Made by a program: the position numbers and the translations under genes. Of a DNA stretch of 64,000 nt, positions 58,457 through 64,000 are shown piece by piece (within the stretch, counting starts at the first letter, position 1; the number at the start of each line of letters is the position of its first letter). The notes under the pieces were generated by a model, which saw only the letters and a list, made by a program, of their open reading frames with translations, had not been told where the DNA came from and did no database searches. This DNA is from AC-56 sp963798705 (GTDB lineage: Bacteria > Actinomycetota > Thermoleophilia > Solirubrobacterales > 70-9): assembly GCA_963798705.1 (NCBI GenBank), contig CAWCTW010000005.1, forward strand, positions 1,488,001-1,552,000, in the 5' to 3' direction.

Positions 58457-59637
58457 CCGCTGTCGGGCCGCGCGCCCAGCTTCACGTCGACGGTCTCGGT
58501 CTTGCCGTCGCGGATGATCTGGAGCTTCACGGTGTCGCCGGGATCGTGACTGGCGATGAGCTGCGGCAGGTCGGTCTCCTTGACGACCTTCTGGCCGTCG
58601 ATCGCGGTGATCACGTCGCCTCCGGCGTCGACCTGCTGTCCCTGGAAGTGGATCTGCTGATCGGAGGCCTTGAGCCCCGCCTGGCCCGCGGGACCGCCCG
58701 CGATCACCCTGGCGACCAGCGCGCCGTGGTCAACCGGCAGATCGAGTCGCTCGGCGAGCTGCGGATACACGGGCTCGGTGCTGACGCCGATGTACGCGTA
58801 CTTGACCTCGCCGCTGCGTCTCAGCTCGTCCAGGGAGTGGGCGGCGAGGCGGATGGGCACCGCGAACCCGACGCCCTCGTTGCCGCCCGATGTGGTGCTG
58901 ATCTGCTGGTTGATGCCGATGACGTGGGCATCGGCGTCGAGCAGCGGGCCACCCGAGTTCCCGGGGTTGATCGAGGCGTCCGTCTGAATCGCGCCCTCGA
59001 TCTGAAAGCGCGTCAGCGACTCGATCGAGCGATCCGTCGCCGAGATCACGCCGATGGACAGCGACTGCTCCTGCTCGAACGGGCTGCCGATCGCCGCGAC
59101 GGGCTGTCCGACGGTCACGCTCTCGTTCGTCGCCAGGGCGAGGGGCTTCAGGTCGAGGCCGTCCGGGTCCACCTTCAGCAGCGCGACGTCGGCGTTAGGG
59201 TCGAAGCCGACGATGTCCGCGCGCACGCGGTTGCGGTCGCCGAACTCCACGTAGACCTCCTTGGCCTCGTGGATCGGCCCGCCGCCGCCGCTGTCGGCGT
59301 CGGTGACCACGTGCGCGTTGGTGGCGATCTCGCCGTTCTCGGAGATCACGAACCCGGATCCCTCGGCCGCGGAGCCCCGGCCACCCAGGACGCTGGAGAG
59401 ACTGCCGCCCGGAAAGATCGAGAGGATCGTGACCACGCCGGGCGAGGCCGACCGGTAGACCGAGCCGGGAGCGAAGTTGCCGCCTTTCGCCTGGACGACG
59501 ACCGTCTTCTGAGGGGTGCCCTGAGTCGACACCGTCGTCACCGAGTCGGAGCCCGTCGAGTCCCCGCCCCCGCACGCCACGAGGGCGAGCGCCCCGGCGG
59601 CGACCAGGCACGCCGCGGCCGCACGCGTGCCGCTCAC
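58453..59637 (-). CDS. HtrA-like serine protease lipoprotein with PDZ domain
   Basis: 394 residues from GTG 59637. Signal peptide with lipobox LVAC (Cys22). Trypsin-like domain with catalytic His109 (ATNAHVV), Asp150 (NADVALLK) and Ser228 (INPGNSGGPL). A PDZ domain follows (GALVARVIAGGPAGQAGLKASDQQIHFQGQQVDAGGDVITAIDG). Extracytoplasmic quality-control protease of the DegP/HtrA type. The GTG overlaps the kinase stop (GTGA), so it is in one operon with the two-component system and is a likely target or feedback element of it. Confidence 0.92.
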   Translation of the reverse strand: MSGTRAAAACLVAAGALALVACGGGDSTGSDSVTTVSTQGTPQKTVVVQAKGGNFAPGSVYRSASPGVVTILSIFPGGSLSSVLGGRGSAAEGSGFVISENGEIATNAHVVTDADSGGGGPIHEAKEVYVEFGDRNRVRADIVGFDPNADVALLKVDPDGLDLKPLALATNESVTVGQPVAAIGSPFEQEQSLSIGVISATDRSIESLTRFQIEGAIQTDASINPGNSGGPLLDADAHVIGINQQISTTSGGNEGVGFAVPIRLAAHSLDELRRSGEVKYAYIGVSTEPVYPQLAERLDLPVDHGALVARVIAGGPAGQAGLKASDQQIHFQGQQVDAGGDVITAIDGQKVVKETDLPQLIASHDPGDTVKLQIIRDGKTETVDVKLGARPDSG

Positions 59638-61049
59638 GCCGGAACGCCCCCGGCCATCGTCCGAGGCAACCGGAGCTCGAATCGCGTTCGCCCGCGGCGC
59701 GACTCGACGCCGAGCTCGCCGCTCATGCGCATCGCCAGCTCGCGCGCGATGGCAAGGCCCAGGCCGGACCCGCTCACGCGATCGCCGGTGTAGAACCGGT
59801 CGAAGATGCGATTGCGGTCGTGGGGACCGATACCGGGTCCGTTGTCGGCGACGGCGAGGATCGCCGCCCCGTCCCGCCACTGGGCTGTGATGGAGATCGC
59901 GGTTCCCTTCGGGGTGTGCGTCAGTGCGTTGTCGAGCAGGATACGGATGATCTGTGCCACCCGGTCGGCGTCAGCCATGGCCGTCGCGCCATCCGGGACG
60001 CCCACCTCCACGCTGGATCCGTGATGCTCGGCAGCCGGGGCGAATTCCTCGGCCACCCGGCGCGACAGCGCCGACAGGTCGACCTGGTCGGCGCTGATCT
60101 CCATCACGTCGGCGTCGAGCTTGGACAGGTCGAGCAGATCGGCGGTCAGCTTGGTGAGCCGGGCGATCTGCTCGCGCATGGTCCGCACGAACTCGGCCCT
60201 GACCGCCGGGTCGGGCTCGTCCTCGTCGAGCAGCTCCACGAAGCCGCCCAACGAGAAGATCGGCGTGCGCAGCTCGTGGGAGGCATTGGCGATGAACTCC
60301 TTGCGGGCGCTGTCGAGGCGCGCCAAGCGCTGCTGCATCTCGTTGAAGGTGCTTGCGAGCTGTCCCACCTCGTCCTGGCCCTCGTCGGGGATCGGGGTGG
60401 AGAAGTCGCCCTCGGCGACCTTCTGGGCGGCCGCCTCGAGCCGGTTCAGGCGCTTGGCGTGCGCTCTCGCGGCGAGCCATCCGGCCGCCAGCGCGGCGAT
60501 CAGCGCGATGAATCCGGCGATCAGGATCTGCCGCCTGATCAATGCGACCGTGTCCTCGACGTCGGCCAGCGGTGTGGACAAAACCGCGACCCAGCGGGGA
60601 TGGCCGCGGACGAATAGGGGAATGGCGATCTCCCCGGTCAACTCGCCGCCGATGCGCTCGATCGCCGAGGAGGGGCGGCCGCTGGTTGCCGCTGCCGTAG
60701 CCGCCGGATAGGTCGGAAGGGTGGCGGTGCGCTCCAGCTCCGAGTCCGCGACCACGAAGTCCGCGCCGCTCGATCCCGGCGAAACCCCCAGCACCGTGAG
60801 CCGCGCGTCGGCGCGCTGGGCCGCGCTCGTGACCAGCCGTCGAACCCGCGCCTGGGAGGCTCCCCTCCGCATCGCGCGATCGAGGCTCGCGCTCTCGGTC
60901 GTCGCCACCTCCTCCAACCGCTGGAGCTTCTGCGCCGTCAGGTTCGAGCGCAGCTGCGGCACGACGTAGAGGTAGATGAAGCCCACGGCGGCCGCCGTGA
61001 TCACGAAGAACAGAACGGCGAGCCGGTTGCGGACGCTGCCGAGGATCAA
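59634..61049 (-). CDS. Sensor histidine kinase (HAMP, HisKA, HATPase)
   Basis: 471 residues from TTG 61049 with GGAG six bases upstream. Membrane segment near the N-terminus (LAVLFFVITAAAVGFIYLYVV), a sensor domain of about 150 residues outside, a second helix (ILIAGFIALIAALAAGWLAARA), HAMP, then the phospho-acceptor His258 in ANASHELRTPI, N-box RILLDNALTHTPKG, and G-boxes VADNGPGIG and GSGLGLAIA. It phosphorylates the adjacent response regulator, 25 bp upstream. In the operon with an HtrA protease it resembles envelope-stress systems (MprB/CseC type). Confidence 0.92.
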   Translation of the reverse strand: MILGSVRNRLAVLFFVITAAAVGFIYLYVVPQLRSNLTAQKLQRLEEVATTESASLDRAMRRGASQARVRRLVTSAAQRADARLTVLGVSPGSSGADFVVADSELERTATLPTYPAATAAATSGRPSSAIERIGGELTGEIAIPLFVRGHPRWVAVLSTPLADVEDTVALIRRQILIAGFIALIAALAAGWLAARAHAKRLNRLEAAAQKVAEGDFSTPIPDEGQDEVGQLASTFNEMQQRLARLDSARKEFIANASHELRTPIFSLGGFVELLDEDEPDPAVRAEFVRTMREQIARLTKLTADLLDLSKLDADVMEISADQVDLSALSRRVAEEFAPAAEHHGSSVEVGVPDGATAMADADRVAQIIRILLDNALTHTPKGTAISITAQWRDGAAILAVADNGPGIGPHDRNRIFDRFYTGDRVSGSGLGLAIARELAMRMSGELGVESRRGRTRFELRLPRTMAGGVPA

Positions 61050-61074
61050 GGGTCGCTCCGTACCCGGCGCTGCG

Positions 61075-61791
61075 TCACTCGTCCTTGTCGCGGAAGCGGT
61101 ACCCGACACCGCGCACGGTGAACAGGTACTGCGGAGAGCGCGGGTCTCGCTCCAGCTTCTCCCGGAGGTGGCGGATGTGGACGTCGATGGTGCGGGGATC
61201 CCGGTAGGCCGAGTCACCCCAGACCTGCTCCAGCAGCATCTCGCGCGTGTGCACCCGCCCGGGGGATCGGGCGAGCGCCGCGAGGATCTCGAACTCGACA
61301 TAGGTCAGCTGGACCCGCTTGCTGCGGGCGGTGACGACGCGCCGCTCGAAGTCGATCTTCAGCGTGCCGGCTGCGATCGGCTCCTCGCCTCCCGGGCGGG
61401 TGCCGATCATCTCGGCGCGGCGGAGGGCCGCCCGGACGCGGCTGCGAAATTCGCGCACCGAGAACGGCTTGGTGATGTAGTCGTCGGCCCCCATCTCGAG
61501 GCCGAGCACCTTGTCGATCTCGTCGTCCTTGGCGGTCAGCATGATGATCGGGACCTGGCTGCGGCTCCGCATCCGCCGGCAGACCTCGATGCCGTCGAGC
61601 TTCGGGAGCATGATGTCCAGCACGACCAGGTCGAACCGCTGCTCGGCGAACCGGTCGAGCGCCTCGCGCCCGTCGTGCGCCGGAACGACCTCGTACCCCT
61701 CCTTGCGGAGGGGGTACGTCAGCAGGGTCTGAACGGACTGCTCATCGTCGACGAGCAGGATGCGCGCGGACCCTGTGTTGGCGGCTGCCAC
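61075..61791 (-). CDS. OmpR/PhoP family response regulator
   Basis: 238 residues from GTG 61791 (GGGAG six bases upstream; another GTG at 61839 is in frame). Receiver domain with acidic pair D15-D16, phospho-acceptor Asp59 (VVLDIMLPKLDG) and Lys near 108 (ITKPFS). The C-terminal winged helix has VQLTYVEFEILAALARSPGRVHTREMLLEQVWG, RTIDVHIRHLREKLERDP and FTVRGVGYRF. It is phosphorylated by the kinase and binds direct repeats in promoters. Possible autoregulation at the repeat-rich region upstream. Confidence 0.93.
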   Translation of the reverse strand: MAAANTGSARILLVDDEQSVQTLLTYPLRKEGYEVVPAHDGREALDRFAEQRFDLVVLDIMLPKLDGIEVCRRMRSRSQVPIIMLTAKDDEIDKVLGLEMGADDYITKPFSVREFRSRVRAALRRAEMIGTRPGGEEPIAAGTLKIDFERRVVTARSKRVQLTYVEFEILAALARSPGRVHTREMLLEQVWGDSAYRDPRTIDVHIRHLREKLERDPRSPQYLFTVRGVGYRFRDKDE

Positions 61792-61860
61792 AGTCGCTCC
61801 CGCGTCAAAGGGTAATTTCAAGGGCGCCACCAGCGGCACCAGCCGCCTTCGGCGGGCGGC

Positions 61861-61984
61861 ACCAGCCAGTTTCGGGGCTAAAGCCCCTCATCACCGCAGC
61901 AACGACACCAGCCAGTTTCGGGGCTAAAGCCCCTCATCACCGCAGCAACGACACCAGCCAGTTTCGGGGCTAAAGCCCCTCATC
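61861..61984. repeat. 46-bp tandem repeat with hairpin, 2.7 copies
   Basis: The unit begins ACCAGCCAGTTTCGGGGCTA, continues AAGCCCCTCATCACCGCAGC and AACGAC, and starts at 61861, 61907 and 61953; the third copy is cut after CCTCATCA. Each unit carries GGGGCTAAAGCCCC, a small hairpin. Copies are identical where they overlap. A degenerate unit with hairpin CCGCC-TTC-GGCGG precedes the array (61842-61860). It lies in the divergent promoter region of the response regulator and the M28-like gene. Confidence 0.85.
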
Positions 61985-61990
61985 AAATAT

Positions 61991-63814
61991 ATGATCGACT
62001 TTCGCCTCTACCGTGCAGGGTTCGCACCGGCCCTGGCAGCCGTCGTCGTGCTGCTCTTCGCGCTCGCCGCGCCGCCCGATCCCCTCCCGGGGGTGGTGGC
62101 TCCGGCGGAATTCGACGACGGTGCGGCCGCCCGGACCGCCCGCCGGATCGTCGAGACCGCCCCCGAGCGCCCGCCCGGCAGCGACGGCGACTCCGCCGTC
62201 GCGGACCTGGTCGAGCAGCGGTTCAGGCAAATCGAGGGTGGGCAGGTGAGCGAGCAGCGGTTCACCGGCGAGTTCGACGGCGACGACGTCGAGATGCGGA
62301 ACGTGGTCCTCACATTGCCGGGCGACTCGGCCCGCACCGTCGCGCTGTTGGCCCCGCGGGACTCGGCGAGTGGCCCCGGCGTCGCCTCGAGCGCAGCGGC
62401 GACCGCCACCCTGATCGAGCTCGTCAACGAGCTCCGGACGCAGAGCCACGCGAAGACGCTCGTCTTCGTGTCGACCGACGGCTCGAGCGCGGGCGCCGCC
62501 GGCGCCCGCGAGTTCGCCGAGCACTACGCCGGTCGCGATGAGGTCGATGCGGCCGTGGACATCTGGCAGCCCGGCTCGGCCTCACCCCGTCAACCGTTTC
62601 TCCTGGCATCGTCCGACGCCTCGCAGAGCCCTTCCGCCCAGCTGGTGAAGACGGCCGAGCGCGAGCTCGACGACCAGACGCAGGAACAGCAGGAGAGCCA
62701 GGGGGGGTTCGCAGAGCTGACGTCCCTGGCGCTTCCCAGCGGTCTCGGCGAGCAGGCGGTGCTGATCGAGAACGGGCTGGACGCGATCGGGTTGTCGTCG
62801 GCGGGGGAGCGGCCGATCCCGGCGTCCCTGGATCAGCCGGACGACCTGTCGCCGACAACGCTCGGTGAGCTCGGGCGCACCGCGTTGCTGCTGGCCGCGA
62901 CGCTGGATGCCGCCCCGGGAGCGCCTGACCATGGACCAGGCACGTACGTACCCCTGGCGGGAAATCTGGTGCCGGGGTGGACGCTGGCGCTGCTGGCCCT
63001 GACGCTCCTGATCCCCGCGGCGCTGGCCGCCGCCGACGGCATCCGCCGGGGAGCCCGAGCGCACGCGGGCGCGGGCTGGGCCCTCGGCTGGGCGGCCTCG
63101 CGGGCCCTGCCGCCGCTCGGTGCCCTCGTGTTCTTCTACTTTCTGAGCCTGGTGGGCCTGGTGGCGAGCCCCACCTTCCCGTTCGACCCGAACCTCTACG
63201 GCGTGGGTGCGGGACAGATCGTGGTGATGGTCTTCATCGCCGCCGTGATCGCCGGGTCCTACTACGCGATCCGGGGTTGGCGGGTCCCACAGGTGCTGCC
63301 CAGCTCCGTGGCAGTGCCGGCCCTTGGCGCGGTCTCGGCGCTGGCGGTCCTGCTGGCGTGGCTGGCAAACCCCTACCTCGCGCTCCTCCTGGTGCCGACC
63401 GCCCACGTCTGGGTGACGTGCGGCTCGCGCCGAGGTGTCCTGCCGTGGCCGTTCGCCGGCGCCGCCGCGGCGGTCTCGTTGCTGCCCGCGGTGGCCGCGG
63501 TGGCCCACCTGTCCGGATCGCTCGAGCTGGGATCGGCCGCGCCCTGGCTTCTGCTGCTGATGGTGAGCGACGGCCAGTTCGGCGCCGGGATGATGCTCGC
63601 CCTCTGCCTGGTGCTCGGCGGCCTTTTCGGGATCCTGGCCGTCTCGCTTCGAGGGCGGATCCCTGCGCGGCGCGGTCCGGCGTCCCGCCGCGCGCGGCGC
63701 ATCGACGACGGCGTAGCGCGGGAGCCGCATCCGGCGAGCCCGCCGATCGATGGCCTGGACACATTCCCGATCACGTCCCCGGGACCGGCTGACGATCTGG
63801 GGTATGACAGGTGA
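61991..63814 (+). CDS. M28-like membrane protein with lost metal ligands
   Basis: 607 residues. One N-terminal membrane helix, an M28 peptidase-like domain (about 40-310) and about seven further helices, then a basic tail. Typical M28 (aminopeptidase) order is kept: ERPPGSDGDSAVADLV, NVVLTLPG, then the position of the first metal ligands AHxD reads A121-P-R-D124, the second DDNAS position reads GVASSAAA (130-137), and the DGEE position reads D163-G-S-S166. So the zinc ligands and the catalytic Glu are absent, and peptidase activity is unlikely. A role as membrane-bound binding or scaffold protein is possible. Divergent from the response regulator. Confidence 0.75.
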   Translation: MIDFRLYRAGFAPALAAVVVLLFALAAPPDPLPGVVAPAEFDDGAAARTARRIVETAPERPPGSDGDSAVADLVEQRFRQIEGGQVSEQRFTGEFDGDDVEMRNVVLTLPGDSARTVALLAPRDSASGPGVASSAAATATLIELVNELRTQSHAKTLVFVSTDGSSAGAAGAREFAEHYAGRDEVDAAVDIWQPGSASPRQPFLLASSDASQSPSAQLVKTAERELDDQTQEQQESQGGFAELTSLALPSGLGEQAVLIENGLDAIGLSSAGERPIPASLDQPDDLSPTTLGELGRTALLLAATLDAAPGAPDHGPGTYVPLAGNLVPGWTLALLALTLLIPAALAAADGIRRGARAHAGAGWALGWAASRALPPLGALVFFYFLSLVGLVASPTFPFDPNLYGVGAGQIVVMVFIAAVIAGSYYAIRGWRVPQVLPSSVAVPALGAVSALAVLLAWLANPYLALLLVPTAHVWVTCGSRRGVLPWPFAGAAAAVSLLPAVAAVAHLSGSLELGSAAPWLLLLMVSDGQFGAGMMLALCLVLGGLFGILAVSLRGRIPARRGPASRRARRIDDGVAREPHPASPPIDGLDTFPITSPGPADDLGYDR

Positions 63815-63874
63815 TCGCCGTATCCGCGGCAGGACCCGAGTCTTCCAGCGCCACCACCGTCAGAACAGACAACA

Positions 63875-64000
63875 GTGACCCGGCTCAAGGAGCAGATCGA
63901 ATCGCGCACCTATCGCGTCGACTCGCGGGCCGTGGCGCGCGAGATGCTGTTCAAGATGCGGATGATGGCCCTCCTGCGCCGCTCTCAGCGACGCAGCTGA
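63875..64000 (+). CDS. Tiny FlgM-like protein
   Basis: 41 residues from GTG 63875: TRLKEQIESRTYRVDSRAVAREMLFKMRMMALLRRSQRRS. The core IESRTYRVDSRAVAREML resembles the C-terminal segment of anti-sigma factor FlgM (such as IxxGxYxVDSxxVAxxll) that contacts the sigma factor. The frame continues upstream without a start codon as far as the M28-like gene's stop, so GTG 63875 is the only choice. No flagellar genes are in the window, and it may be a repurposed sigma-binding peptide. Confidence 0.5.
   Translation: MTRLKEQIESRTYRVDSRAVAREMLFKMRMMALLRRSQRRS

Noticed and set aside
61861..61984. Short regularly spaced repeats as a CRISPR array
   Set aside because: The units are contiguous and identical over 46 bp with no unique spacers, and no cas genes are nearby.
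1..64000. tRNA, rRNA, IS element, prophage or toxin-antitoxin genes
   Set aside because: Looked for cloverleaf-like or transposase-like sequences on both strands and found none that could be supported.

Overview
The window is about 70% G+C and coding-dense. Start codons are often GTG or TTG, neighbouring genes often overlap by 4 nt (ATGA/GTGA), and hairpins are common while U-tract terminators are not. Complete 14-subunit complex I, class III prepilin-like and LPxTG-type proteins, an F420-dependent-nitroreductase-like protein, a TreT/GT20 pair and several families typical of Solirubrobacter-like bacteria point to an actinobacterium of the Thermoleophilia/Solirubrobacterales type. This placement comes from gene content and was not tested by phylogeny. 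No rRNA, tRNA, IS element, CRISPR array or prophage was recognised, so this looks like core chromosome.

Layout. 1-2.9 kb: start of a sulfite-oxidase-like molybdoenzyme, a FAD oxidoreductase and a divergent housekeeping-type sigma factor. 3-8.8 kb: a C26 amidohydrolase homologue with an altered nucleophile, a thiol/copper redox cluster (DsbA-like, TlpA-like, SCO1 and divergent CtaG) and an Rrf2 regulator. 8.8-14.9 kb: hydroxyacid dehydrogenase, thioesterase, BON protein, Fpg-like glycosylase, MsrB, serS (frameshifted), a cytochrome c lipoprotein and a flavin reductase-like protein. 15.6-30.9 kb: nuoABCDEFGHIJKLMN on the plus strand, with nuoF frameshifted. 31-42 kb: VOC proteins, a tandem ThyX-like protein, a surface cupredoxin, a CBS protein, oxidoreductases, a pilin-like protein and a DUF2804 protein. 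41.6-46 kb: biotin-dependent carboxylase alpha subunit, purA, ACT protein and peptide deformylase. 46.1-50.5 kb: the replication/ribosome cluster rpsF-ssb-rpsR-rplI-dnaB-helicase loader, all minus strand. 50.6-64 kb: secreted proteins, a cyclic-nucleotide-binding/TrxR-like fusion, trehalose-type glycosyltransferases with an IMPase, a response regulator/histidine kinase/HtrA operon, a degenerate M28 membrane protein and a tiny FlgM-like protein.

Functionally the window is dominated by aerobic respiration (complex I, a cytochrome c, oxidase copper-centre assembly) and by core replication and translation genes. The surface and stress genes form smaller units around them.

The most unusual signal is structural. 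Three gaps in the otherwise tightly overlapped nuo operon (D/E, F/G, L/M) hold related palindromic elements. Each carries a small ORF whose start overlaps the previous stop and whose stop overlaps the next start. A different palindromic element of 84 bp (28 codons) lies in frame inside nuoG and has a relative in an intergenic region 13 kb away. Four genes (serS, nuoF, the cupredoxin and probably the F420-type protein) carry single-nucleotide frameshifts. Because at least one is essential, sequencing or assembly errors are the simplest explanation.
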